Positions 1-6,508 of a stretch of DNA of 12,292 bases are shown in pieces (position 1 is the first letter of the stretch; the number at the start of each line of letters is the position of its first letter). The stretch is from an uncultured Planctomycetota bacterium (GTDB taxonomy: Bacteria > Planctomycetota > Phycisphaerae > Sedimentisphaerales > Anaerobacaceae). The notes beneath the pieces were generated by a model that was given only the letters and a program-made list of their open reading frames with translations, searched no databases and was not told the DNA's origin. The position numbers and the translations under genes were made by a program. Location of the stretch: positions 1 to 12,292 of the forward strand of contig CAIYOL010000005.1 of assembly GCA_903927855.1 (NCBI GenBank). The letters run 5' to 3'.

Positions 1-13
1 TCTTTACAGTCAC

Positions 14-35
14 TTAGCTTCATAAACGAAGCTAA
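14..35 (+). promoter_or_regulatory. Hairpin in leader of the Lys-rich mini-gene
   Basis: TTAGCTTC (14-21) and GAAGCTAA (28-35) form a perfect 8-bp stem around the 6-nt loop ATAAAC. No T-run follows on either strand, so it does not look like an intrinsic terminator. It lies 29 nt before the Shine-Dalgarno of the 18-codon ORF and may be part of that gene's 5' leader, or the end of something upstream of the window. Its function is unknown. Confidence 0.35.
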
Positions 36-64
36 CCTGAAATATGAAAGGACTCAATTAGCCT

Positions 65-75
65 AAAGGAGGTGA
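65..75 (+). promoter_or_regulatory. Near-perfect Shine-Dalgarno
   Basis: The sequence AAAGGAGGTGA contains ten consecutive bases (66-75) able to pair with the canonical 3' end of 16S rRNA. It ends 8 nt before the ATG at 84. This is far stronger than the site in front of any other gene in the window, several of which have no recognisable site. It is the main reason to treat the following 18-codon ORF as translated. Confidence 0.8.
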
Positions 76-83
76 CAAAAATA

Positions 84-140
84 ATGGCAAAGAAGAAAAA
101 AGCAGCAAAGAAAAAAGCCAAGAAGAAAAAGAAGAAATAA
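84..140 (+). CDS. 18-residue lysine/alanine mini-protein
   Basis: The predicted product is MAKKKKAAKKKAKKKKKK: 13 Lys, 4 Ala and the initiator Met, with no acidic, aromatic or hydrophobic residues other than Met. It resembles the Lys/Ala-rich tails of bacterial histone H1-like proteins, but nothing else of such a protein is present. Support for expression is the near-perfect Shine-Dalgarno just upstream and a 13-bp terminator hairpin starting 47 nt after the stop, which together make a self-contained short unit. The codons mix AAA and AAG, so this is not a simple homopolymer. It could be a nucleic-acid-binding or polyanion-binding peptide, a leader peptide, or a regulatory ORF whose translation rather than product matters. 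The transcription start is not visible. I know of no assigned function for such a peptide; homology cannot be judged because of low complexity. Confidence 0.6.
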   Translation: MAKKKKAAKKKAKKKKKK

Positions 141-187
141 CGTAACAACCCAATCAAAGCTTCAATGCTGCGATAAGTTACGTAACA

Positions 188-228
188 ATGGAGGGTTCTC
201 TTATAAAGAGAACCCTCCATTTGATTTT
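188..228 (+). terminator. Intrinsic terminator of the mini-gene
   Basis: ATGGAGGGTTCTC (188-200) and GAGAACCCTCCAT (208-220) form a perfect 13-bp stem with loop TTATAAA, followed by TTGATTTT. The T-run is interrupted but lies only on the plus strand. It closes the short unit at 1-140 and separates it from the lysA promoter. Confidence 0.75.
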
Positions 229-288
229 CGCATTCAGGTTTCCACGCAACCATCCCACAAACCCAAGACAGCACCGCTGATTGTCTTC

Positions 289-316
289 TTGCAATTGGCC
301 GTGGATTTCATATACT
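289..316 (+). promoter_or_regulatory. Probable lysA promoter
   Basis: TTGCAA (289-294), a 16-nt spacer and TATACT (311-316) make a plausible housekeeping-sigma promoter. Transcription would start near 323, leaving a leader of about 45 nt before the lysA ATG. The same two hexamers with the same spacer occur before accB. There is no clear Shine-Dalgarno in front of lysA. Confidence 0.55.
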
Positions 317-369
317 TAGTGTCTGTCTAATCAATTGTCGATATCGAGGCGCATTTTTCGAGTAACATT

Positions 370-1647
370 ATGGACTACTTTAATTACAAAAACGGCAAAC
401 TGTTCGCTGAAAACACAGATGTCGAAAGAATAACCGCCGAGATTGGCACACCGGTCTATATCTACAGCAAGGCCACCTTCAAGGAACACCTGCAAAAAAT
501 TAAAGAGGCCTACAGCGAACTCGATACCACAATTTGCTATTCCGTTAAGGCCTGCGGCAATATAAATATCCTGAAGTTTATGGCCGACGCAGGCAGCGGA
601 TTCGACATCGTCAGCGGCGGCGAGCTGTATCGTGTCCTACAAGCGGGAGGTGAGCCGTCAAAAACAGTTTATGCTGGTGTCGGCAAAACCGACAGGGAAA
701 TTATCGAAGCATTAAACGCTCAAATAAGCTACTTCAATATTGAATCAGAAGCTGAGATGGAAAACCTGATTCGGCTGGCAACACAACAGAGGAAACAACC
801 CAAAGCCGCGCTGAGAATCAATCCCGATGTTGACCCTAAAACACATACATACACCACCACCGGCAAAAAGGAAACCAAGTTCGGCGTTGACATCGAACGT
901 GCGCGAAAAGTTTTTGCTGATTACGGGAAAAATAAGACAGTGAAACTCTGCGCAATCCATATACATTTAGGCTCAGCCGGTAAAACTGTTGAACCATATG
1001 TTGAAGCGGTGGAAAAAACGCTTGTTTTAATCAACCAGTTGCGCAGCGATGGGTTCGCTATTGAAGCGGTAGATATGGGCGGCGGCTATGGAGCAGATTA
1101 TACTACTGGAACATCACCTACTGCTGCTGATTACGCTGCCGCCATTGTGCCGCTACTGGCTGGTAAAAATCTAAAACTTATCCTCGAACCAGGAGCAAGT
1201 ATTGCGGCCAATACTGCGATTTTAGTAACGCAGGTTTTGTATCTGAAAAGCAGCGGCTCGAAAAAATATGTTATCGTCGATGCAGCAATGAATGATTTGA
1301 TTCGCCCGCCATTGTATGGCGCATTTCACTTCATTTGGCCGACAAAAGTTGATAAAAAATTCATACCCACCCGCCGCGATAGAGATTTGCAATTGACCGG
1401 CACCGATGTCGTTGACGTAGTCGGCCCTGTCTGCGAAAGCGCCGATTTCTTCGCACAGGATAGGGCTTTGCCGCCGGTAAAGCGGGGAGATTTCGTTTCC
1501 ATTTTTACTGCCGGTGCTTATGGCTTTACTATGAGCAGCAACTACAACGCACGCCCACGCCCCGCCGAAGTCCTCGTCGACGGCAGCAAATTCTCCATCA
1601 TCCGAAAACGAGAAACCTATGAGGATTTAACATCGCTGGAAAAGTGA
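370..1647 (+). CDS. lysA: Diaminopimelate decarboxylase
   Basis: LysA removes CO2 from meso-diaminopimelate to make lysine, the last step of the DAP pathway, in the cytoplasm; family members are PLP-dependent fold-type III dimers. The 425-residue length is normal. Visible motifs: the PLP lysine in YSVKACGN (K60), GSGFDIVSGGEL (75-86), HIHLGS (197-202), the phosphate-binding GGGYG (237-241), VVGPVCES with the catalytic Cys (C355), and AGAYG (381-385) ahead of SSNYNARPRPAEV. One key position is odd: the usual EPGR is EPGA (273-276, GCA at 1195-1197), and the following residues (SIAANTA) also depart from the usual S-I-V-A-N-A-G pattern. All other motifs are intact, so I still call it LysA, though a related decarboxylase with shifted substrate preference is possible. 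The ATG at 370 fits the family N-terminus. The gene converges with accC 35 bp downstream, with no clear terminator between. Confidence 0.93.
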   Translation: MDYFNYKNGKLFAENTDVERITAEIGTPVYIYSKATFKEHLQKIKEAYSELDTTICYSVKACGNINILKFMADAGSGFDIVSGGELYRVLQAGGEPSKTVYAGVGKTDREIIEALNAQISYFNIESEAEMENLIRLATQQRKQPKAALRINPDVDPKTHTYTTTGKKETKFGVDIERARKVFADYGKNKTVKLCAIHIHLGSAGKTVEPYVEAVEKTLVLINQLRSDGFAIEAVDMGGGYGADYTTGTSPTAADYAAAIVPLLAGKNLKLILEPGASIAANTAILVTQVLYLKSSGSKKYVIVDAAMNDLIRPPLYGAFHFIWPTKVDKKFIPTRRDRDLQLTGTDVVDVVGPVCESADFFAQDRALPPVKRGDFVSIFTAGAYGFTMSSNYNARPRPAEVLVDGSKFSIIRKRETYEDLTSLEK

Positions 1648-1682
1648 CAGCTCGGTGTCATTCCAAGTCACAAGCTGCGATT

Positions 1683-3020
1683 TCAAAAGTTTCGTTCGAC
1701 AAAGCCGGTATCGATTTTGTTCTTGGCGAACAGGTTGTGCGAGATAATATTCAGGCAGGCTGGAATGGTGGTTTTTATCGGCTCGATGACAAATTCACGT
1801 AAAGCCCTTTTCATAGTAGCAATAGCCTCGGTTCTCGTTCTTTGAATAACGATAAGTTTGGCAATCATTGAATCATAACTTGTCGAGACGGTCCAGCCCT
1901 GGCACACGTGAGTATCAAGCCTGACGCCCGGGCCTCCCGGCGGAATATATCTGGTAATCACTCCCGGAGAAGGAGTAAAATTATTTGCAGGGTCCTCCGC
2001 GTTAATCCGGCACTCAATTGCCACTCCATTGTGTTTGATTTTTCGTTGGCTCAACTCTATAGGTTCGCCGGCGGCAACCTTTATTTGCCATTTAATCAAA
2101 TCGTGGCCTGTAACCATTTCAGTAACGGGATGCTCGACCTGAATGCGCCTGTTGACCTCGATAAAATAGAATTTCTTGTCCGCGTCCAAAATAAACTCAA
2201 CTGTCGCAGCATTCACATATTTGGCCTGTTTTATAATCCTCAAAGCTGCATTGCAAAGTTCCTCTCTCTCACGCTCATCGAGAACAGGACAAGGTGATTC
2301 TTCAATCATTTTCTGGTGCCTTCTCTGAATGGTGCAGTCTCTTTCGTAAAAGTGCAGCGCATTTCCGGTGTTGTCGGCTACCACCTGCACTTCGACGTGT
2401 CGCGGCTCAAGTATCAGCTTTTCAAGATAGACATTTCCGCTTCCGAAAGCAGCTTCTGCTTCCGCCTTAGCTGCTGCGAAAGCTGAGCTAAAGTTGATGT
2501 CGTTATGTGCTATTCTCATACCGCGTCCGCCGCCGCCGGACGCGGCCTTTATCATTACAGGGTAGCCGATTTTATCCGCCAGCTTTAAGGCCTCCGACTC
2601 GTCTTCTACAATGCCGTCGGAGCCCGGCACCACCGGCACTTCAGCCTCACGCGCCAAATGACGCGCCTGGGCCTTGTCGCCGAGCAAACGCGTCGCCTCT
2701 ACTGGAGGACCTATGAATACTATACCGCATTCCTGGCAAATCTGGGTGAAGTTGACATTCTCCGCAAGAAAGCCGTAACCTGGGTGAATCGCCTCGGAAT
2801 CTGTAATCTCAGCGGCACTTATGATATGGGGGATATTAAGATAACTCTCGGCTGAAGCAGCGGGCCCTATACAAACTGCTTTATCGGCGAACTGCAGGTA
2901 CGGAGCATCTTTATCGGCCTCGGAATAAACCGCCACTGCCTCAATGCCAAGCTCGTGACAGGCGCGGATGATACGCAGCACTATCTCCCCACGGTTTGCT
3001 ATAAGGATTCTTGAAAACAT
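1683..3020 (-). CDS. accC: Acetyl-CoA carboxylase, biotin carboxylase subunit
   Basis: AccC uses ATP and bicarbonate to carboxylate biotin on the AccB carrier, the first half of malonyl-CoA synthesis. The 445 residues match the stand-alone bacterial subunit. In order: N-terminal domain (ILIANRGEI, 5-13; [12 protein letters not shown], 77-88); ATP-grasp lid with K158 and the Gly-rich ASGGGGRGM (160-168); CTIQRRHQK (229-237); the catalytic FIEVN..IQVEHP (286-298), which keeps Glu288, Asn290 and Arg292; and the C-terminal domain with ECRINAEDP and SYDSMIAKL. Position 291, normally Thr in EMNTRIQVEHP, is Arg here. The catalytic residues on either side are intact, so the enzyme is probably active. 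The gene starts 19 nt after accB, so the two are almost certainly cotranscribed. No strong Shine-Dalgarno precedes it. Pyruvate or propionyl-CoA carboxylase is less likely given the adjacent short AccB. Confidence 0.95.
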   Translation of the reverse strand: MFSRILIANRGEIVLRIIRACHELGIEAVAVYSEADKDAPYLQFADKAVCIGPAASAESYLNIPHIISAAEITDSEAIHPGYGFLAENVNFTQICQECGIVFIGPPVEATRLLGDKAQARHLAREAEVPVVPGSDGIVEDESEALKLADKIGYPVMIKAASGGGGRGMRIAHNDINFSSAFAAAKAEAEAAFGSGNVYLEKLILEPRHVEVQVVADNTGNALHFYERDCTIQRRHQKMIEESPCPVLDEREREELCNAALRIIKQAKYVNAATVEFILDADKKFYFIEVNRRIQVEHPVTEMVTGHDLIKWQIKVAAGEPIELSQRKIKHNGVAIECRINAEDPANNFTPSPGVITRYIPPGGPGVRLDTHVCQGWTVSTSYDSMIAKLIVIQRTRTEAIATMKRALREFVIEPIKTTIPACLNIISHNLFAKNKIDTGFVERNF

Positions 3021-3039
3021 ACGGTAAAATAATCAATAG

Positions 3040-3504
3040 TTATTCCGGTTTGACTCTGAAAAGCACCTGGCCGTACTCAACGGCCTGGCCGTTGGACACC
3101 AGCGTCTCAATAATCGTTCCCACGGTTTCGGCCTTTATTTCGTTCATTACTTTCATTGCCTCGATTATACAAACGACCGTTTGCGAATCAACATGCGAAC
3201 CGATTTCAACATAATGTTTCGAGTCAGGGCTGGGGGTCGCATAGAAAGTCCCGATAAGAGGTGATTTTATCTCCACCAACCCTTCCTTGTGCTGGGTGCC
3301 GGAAGGGCGAACAGGAACAGCTGAAACGTCCGTCCCAACCACGGGCACAGCCGTTACAGTCCTGCCTAAGGGAGATTGAGGCTGGGAACGCTTCAGAAAG
3401 ATTCTGTCATCGCCATGCTTTATCTCCACCTCGACCAGCTCATTTTGTTTCATTATTTTAATAAGCTCGCTTATCTTCTGCAAATCGTTATCTTCTTGCG
3501 CCAT
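3040..3504 (-). CDS. accB: Biotin carboxyl carrier protein of acetyl-CoA carboxylase
   Basis: AccB carries biotin between biotin carboxylase and carboxyltransferase. I start it at the ATG at 3504, giving 154 residues beginning MAQEDNDLQKISELIKIM, the usual BCCP N-terminus. The frame is open to 3579, but the extra 25 residues would overlap the promoter at 3548-3575, and the 3504 start has AAGGA 7 nt upstream. Layout: N-terminal helical segment (1-38), a flexible Pro/Ser/Val-rich linker (about 40-75), then the biotinyl (lipoyl-like) domain with SPLIGTFY (81-88) and EAMKVMNE, in which K118 is the lysine biotinylated by BirA. It is followed by accC after 19 nt. The order accB-accC is the classical operon; the carboxyltransferase genes are not in this window. 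Confidence 0.94.
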   Translation of the reverse strand: MAQEDNDLQKISELIKIMKQNELVEVEIKHGDDRIFLKRSQPQSPLGRTVTAVPVVGTDVSAVPVRPSGTQHKEGLVEIKSPLIGTFYATPSPDSKHYVEIGSHVDSQTVVCIIEAMKVMNEIKAETVGTIIETLVSNGQAVEYGQVLFRVKPE

Positions 3505-3826
3505 TGCCGTATCCTTCCCTAATAGAAGCCATCGATTAAGATTAATGAGTATAGCCACAAAAGGCACTTTTGCAAACAATTTTTACCGGGTTGCGAACTG
3601 AAGGTCTATCCGGTCAAAGCAGCGAATTGAGAAACCTTACTCAAATCAGCCGATAAAATCCCAATTTATGGCAGTCTCGTGATGTTTTTAAGAATAACAG
3701 CCTCTGAATAGATTAGATGAAGCTCTGAGCTTTTCCCAACACGTCAAGGGCAATGGCTTAAGCTTTTATACCTTCTTGCAGGTGGGAGTGATATTTTACA
3801 GCGTTGCCGTGGCGTTTTGGGCTGAT
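3505..3826 (-). other. Intergenic region between phosphatase gene and accB
   Basis: This 322-bp gap has no convincing gene on either strand. It holds the accBC promoter and leader at its low-coordinate end. I found no clear terminator for the phosphatase gene; the best inverted repeats (for example ACCGG at 3585 with CCGGT at 3610) are short with wide loops. The remainder shows no repeat or motif that I recognise. Confidence 0.5.
3548..3575 (-). promoter_or_regulatory. Probable accBC promoter
   Basis: Read on the minus strand, TTGCAA (3575-3570), a 16-nt spacer and TATACT (3553-3548) match the hexamers and spacing before lysA. Transcription would start near 3541, giving a leader of about 37 nt to the accB ATG at 3504. 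Confidence 0.6.
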
Positions 3827-5101
3827 TTAAAGTATTTCAAAAGCAACAGCTGTGATATCGTCAACCTCGGATGGGGCAACTGGCTGATTTTGCGCAAAGT
3901 TGCTGAACTTATCCATCATCTCAATGAGGGGCAAATCTTTTATTCCACAAAACTTTTCGCTGAAATTAAAGCCGGTTGAGTCATCGAGACTGCCGATAAA
4001 TGGCTCCGCTCCATCGGAGTACAGCAGTAGTTTATCACCGGGTTGAAGCTGTATAGTCTGCTGGGTATATTCGGATTTTCCAAAAATTCCGAGTAAAGAA
4101 CCTCGTATTTCCAATTGCTGCGGGCGCTCGTTGGGCCTGATAAGAATCGGATAGGGATGTCCGGCCCGAGCGTAGGTCAGCTGCAGCGTCTTTATATTCA
4201 GCAGAGAATAGCAACAGGTTGCAAATTGATAGCCAGAGAGCTTCTGTTTAGCCAGCCGCACATTGAGATTTTTCATAACTTCCGCGGGTGAGAATATATG
4301 GTAATTGTTATCAATGGTCTCCCGCATAACCAGAGCCTGTTTTAGGAAAATCGTCAATAGTGCTGCAGGTATGCCATGACCGACCACATCAGCTACATAA
4401 AAGCCGATGTGTTGCTCATCGATGCGGACGATATCGTAGATGTCGCCCGAGACCCACTCAGCCGGCAGAAAGGTTGTAGCCCATCGTACCCGGTCAGTAT
4501 TGGGCAGTTGAGCGGGCAAAAAATCCTGCTGAACAAGACCGGCCAGACGAAACTGCTCAGATAGGTTCTCAACCAAAGCACCGGTCATAATAAGCTGCTC
4601 TGCCAGTTTATTTTTATAAATCCTCTGAACTTGCTTCGGCGGCATAGCAGGTTTTACAGCCATTTCCGAACTTTTCTTGCGGTAAGCCAGATTCAAGCTG
4701 ATTCTGACCCACAGCTCATCTGTGGAAACTGACTCGGTTGAGCCGCCCACAGAGAAACTGCTCTTTGACGGCGATAAAGAAAAGCTTTTTACAGGCACTT
4801 GCGCCCGTTCGTTAAGCAAAATCACGCCAATATTATTCATCTCGAGCGATTCGATTATTCGCGACAGGTACCCCTGCTGCGAGACATCGAGGTCTACAGT
4901 ATCAATGATAACGGTTCCAATGAGGTCCAGTCGATCGCGTATCTGAAAAAATGTGTCTAAAGGCCGTATTGCGAAAGAAAGCTTCCTCTGTTTCAAAAGC
5001 CGCTTTACTTCAAACGGTATCTGCTTCTGGTTTGATAGATATAAAACGTCTGTGAAGCTTTTTGACACTTCAAGGGTACTCAGTAGCTCTGAATTTTCCA
5101 T
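3827..5101 (-). CDS. PP2C-type (RsbU/SpoIIE) serine phosphatase with receiver-like N-terminus
   Basis: Start chosen at the ATG at 5101 (424 residues): AAAGAAGG lies 8 nt upstream, and the 30 residues of open frame above it look non-coding. The C-terminal half (about 190-424) is a PPM/SpoIIE phosphatase: SGDIYD (218-223; usually GGDxYD), ADVVGHG (237-243), ARAGHPYP, GDKLLLYSDGAEP and a final DDITAV. The metal-binding aspartates D220 and D238 are kept, so it should dephosphorylate phosphoserine or phosphothreonine, often on an anti-anti-sigma (STAS) protein in this family. The N-terminal 110 residues have alternating strand-helix character like a receiver (VLYLSNQ, GTVIIDTVD, NIGVILLNER) but lack the acidic pair at strand 1, so this is probably a degenerate receiver. 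A linker of about 80 residues ends in a helix (ENLSEQFRLAGLVQQDFLP) typical of RsbU-type signalling. No STAS or sigma gene is adjacent, so the target is unknown. Confidence 0.85.
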   Translation of the reverse strand: MENSELLSTLEVSKSFTDVLYLSNQKQIPFEVKRLLKQRKLSFAIRPLDTFFQIRDRLDLIGTVIIDTVDLDVSQQGYLSRIIESLEMNNIGVILLNERAQVPVKSFSLSPSKSSFSVGGSTESVSTDELWVRISLNLAYRKKSSEMAVKPAMPPKQVQRIYKNKLAEQLIMTGALVENLSEQFRLAGLVQQDFLPAQLPNTDRVRWATTFLPAEWVSGDIYDIVRIDEQHIGFYVADVVGHGIPAALLTIFLKQALVMRETIDNNYHIFSPAEVMKNLNVRLAKQKLSGYQFATCCYSLLNIKTLQLTYARAGHPYPILIRPNERPQQLEIRGSLLGIFGKSEYTQQTIQLQPGDKLLLYSDGAEPFIGSLDDSTGFNFSEKFCGIKDLPLIEMMDKFSNFAQNQPVAPSEVDDITAVAFEIL

Positions 5102-5262
5102 TTCAGTTACCTTCTTTAAGGTCTCCGCTTGTGTTATAGGACTTTGTGGATTGCCATCTTGCGGCGTACTGCAAAATGGGGTTCTCCACACGCCGAATCA
5201 ATACTCACCTTACAGAAAACGGTACAAGCTAATTTTCGGCTTATTAGGGGAGGCACTTTGCG

Positions 5263-5277
5263 TTTTTTTGTTTTTTT
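5263..5277. repeat. T7-G-T7 homopolymer tract
   Basis: Two runs of seven T separated by one G on the plus strand (A7-C-A7 on minus) lie in the 253-bp gap between yggS and the phosphatase gene. No strong hairpin precedes them on plus, so a terminator is unlikely. On minus they are about 160 nt before the phosphatase start and could be a bent or UP-like tract, but I see no convincing -35/-10 pair next to them. The rest of the gap (5102-5354) holds only the phosphatase ribosome binding site. Confidence 0.4.
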
Positions 5278-5354
5278 CTGCCCCCGGAAGATTATCAGCG
5301 TCCGAGCAGAGTTGTAATTCAAATGATTTTAGGTTTTTATTTGACTCGCGGCTT

Positions 5355-6077
5355 TTAGCCGGCGAAGATTGCCGAGCCGATACGAAGAATGGTTGCGCCC
5401 TCTTCAATAGCAAGTTCGTAGTCGGAACTCATCCCCATACTAAGTTCAGTAAACTCAGGGCTGACTATTCTTTCGCCTCGCATCTCAACAAACAACTCTC
5501 TTGCCCTGACGAAACAAGCGCGAATAACATCCTTGTTACGCGTTAACGGCGCCATTGTCATCAGGCCAATCAGTTTCAAATTCGGCAGGGTTTCTATCTG
5601 CTCAGCCAGATGCGTCGCCGCTCCTACAGGGACGCCGTATTTTTGTGGTTCGTTTGAGGTATTGACCTGTAGAAGCACTTTGGGGCATAAGTTCAGTTTT
5701 GGCGCAAAAGCGTTTATTTCTTCGGCCAGTCGAAGCGTGTCAATCGAATGTATCAAAGAAACTATTGGCAAGACCTGGTTAACCTTATTACGCTGTAGAT
5801 GTCCGACCATATGCCAACTGACCTTTTCCGGCAGAGCCGCATCGTCGTCGGCTGCGGCCAAAAATTCAGTAATCTGAGCGGAAACTTTCTTTAACTGCTG
5901 AACCCGATTTTCACCAAGCTCAGTGAAGCCCAGACGAATGACTTCTTGTATGGCTTCGATTTCCGCGGATTTGGTTACAACAACAAGCTTTACCTCACCT
6001 GGATCTCTGCCAAAGTGGGCGCAAGTAGAGTTAATGGTGTCTTTTACGCGTTTTACTCTTTCCAAAATTTTTGACAT
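5355..6077 (-). CDS. yggS: YggS/PLPBP family PLP homeostasis protein
   Basis: A 240-residue, single-domain fold-type III PLP-binding protein, the normal size for the family. Members have no known catalytic activity; they bind PLP and help keep B6 and amino/keto acid pools balanced. Visible signatures: PLP lysine in VVVTKSAE (K36), LGENRVQQ (54-61), WHMVGHLQRNK (88-98), IHSIDT, VLLQVNTSNEPQKYG, GLMTMAP (171-177), SMGMSSDYELAIEEGAT (213-229) and RIGSAIFAG at the C-terminus. A minus-strand TATAAT lies 27 nt before the ATG, but no Shine-Dalgarno is obvious. The neighbours are a phosphatase gene and a non-coding region rather than the cell-division or proC genes often found beside yggS, so context adds nothing to the call. 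Confidence 0.93.
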   Translation of the reverse strand: MSKILERVKRVKDTINSTCAHFGRDPGEVKLVVVTKSAEIEAIQEVIRLGFTELGENRVQQLKKVSAQITEFLAAADDDAALPEKVSWHMVGHLQRNKVNQVLPIVSLIHSIDTLRLAEEINAFAPKLNLCPKVLLQVNTSNEPQKYGVPVGAATHLAEQIETLPNLKLIGLMTMAPLTRNKDVIRACFVRARELFVEMRGERIVSPEFTELSMGMSSDYELAIEEGATILRIGSAIFAG

Positions 6078-6103
6078 AGAAAAAGGCTAATTTAGATTTA
6101 TCA

Positions 6104-6109
6104 ATTATA
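6104..6109 (-). promoter_or_regulatory. Possible -10 element of yggS
   Basis: A perfect TATAAT on the minus strand (6109 to 6104) would start transcription about 20 nt before the yggS ATG. There is no good -35 at the right distance: TTGCAT occurs upstream but with only 14 nt between, so the promoter call is tentative. Confidence 0.4.
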
Positions 6110-6175
6110 CTTTACTCCAATAAATGCAAGTATTCAAGCCATTTTACCTGATGATTAGGATATGTGTTAACCCGC

Positions 6176-6233
6176 AAAAAAAATGAAAAAAAGCCATTTT
6201 TGCCTTGCATTTTGCCGTCGTTGTCTGTATATT
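6176..6233 (+). promoter_or_regulatory. Promoter with UP-like A-tracts for candidate ncRNA
   Basis: A8-TG-A7 (6176-6192) is followed by TTGCAT (6205-6210), a 17-nt spacer and TATATT (6228-6233). The A-tracts fall where an UP element would sit, about 48-64 nt before the expected start near 6240. It points away from yggS and towards a structured region ending in a T7 terminator, with no plus-strand protein gene for over 3 kb. Confidence 0.5.
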
Positions 6234-6344
6234 GGTTATATCAAAGAAGTACGGGTTGAGACGGGAGTCTTCCCTTAAAAATTTTAGTTTTTCTTGTTTT
6301 TTATTTGACAGACTTTTGGGGAAGAGTTAGCGTTCATCCTTCAT

Positions 6345-6381
6345 ACGTTAAATAATGAAATAAAGCTGCTTTAAGCAGCTT
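6345..6381 (-). terminator. Possible terminator of rsfS-argS-yjbQ operon
   Basis: Read on minus, AAGCTGC, loop TTAAA, GCAGCTT (6381-6363) is a perfect 7-bp stem followed by ATTTCATTATTT. It lies about 130 nt past the yjbQ stop. The same hairpin is inside the candidate plus-strand RNA, so it may serve that RNA instead. Confidence 0.4.
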
Positions 6382-6390
6382 ACGAACCTC

Positions 6391-6451
6391 GGCGAGGCAG
6401 CGTGGCATGCCGGTTTCCCCCCCAGCCGGTTCCACCACCTCGCCTTTTTTT
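6391..6451 (+). terminator. GGCGAGG/CCTCGCC hairpin with T7 tail
   Basis: GGCGAGG (6391-6397) pairs perfectly with CCTCGCC (6438-6444), directly followed by seven T (6445-6451). Inside, GTGG/CCAC and CCGG/CCGG give further helices around a C7 loop, so the hairpin is longer and more structured than a typical terminator. CCTC at 6387-6390 could instead pair with GAGG at 6394-6397, a possible competing fold. It would end the candidate plus-strand RNA before it runs antisense into yjbQ. Confidence 0.6.
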
Positions 6452-6508
6452 GCGCACACATCCAAACCCTCTCGCCTATAACTAATAAGTTGAGAACCAC
6501 TCAGGGTT

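Larger units (their letters stand above)
6240..6451 (+). ncRNA. Candidate structured small RNA, about 210 nt
   Basis: This region has no supported protein gene. It runs from a promoter with A-tracts to a hairpin plus T7. The 5' part can pair with a segment 60-80 nt further on: TCTTCCCT (6268-6275) with GGGGAAGA (6318-6325), then past an internal bubble ACG (6261-6263) with CGT (6331-6333), and GGGT/GA with TCATCC (6334-6339) with single-base bulges. This forms a rod with an internal bubble around a large A/T-rich loop. A second hairpin AAGCTGC/GCAGCTT (6363-6381) and the terminal hairpin (6391-6444) follow. A bubble-containing rod of this size recalls 6S RNA, but I do not recognise its consensus. 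It lacks SRP RNA, RNase P or tmRNA landmarks, so I leave the family open. The minus strand is an alternative sense. Confidence 0.4.

Noticed and set aside
32..274. Minus-strand open frame rich in Phe
   Set aside because: It is the antisense of the Lys-rich mini-gene and its terminator; the Phe run is the complement of the A-rich codons.
85..333. Long open +1 frame through the mini-gene (about 82 codons), hinting at programmed frameshifting
   Set aside because: It has no start of its own, runs through the terminator hairpin, and no defined slippery site is evident; A-rich composition explains the lack of stops.
1648..1682. Terminator between lysA and accC
   Set aside because: Only a 5-bp TGACA/TGTCA repeat beginning at the lysA stop codon is present, with no T-run.
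4953..5546. Plus-strand 197-codon frame across the phosphatase, gap and yggS
   Set aside because: It is antisense to two well-supported genes; composition is irregular and no domain is recognisable.
6391..6444. tRNA, SRP RNA, RNase P RNA or tmRNA at the GGCGAGG hairpin
   Set aside because: The 7-bp stem resembles an acceptor stem, but the span is only 54 nt with no anticodon or T-arm; landmark sequences of the other RNAs are absent.
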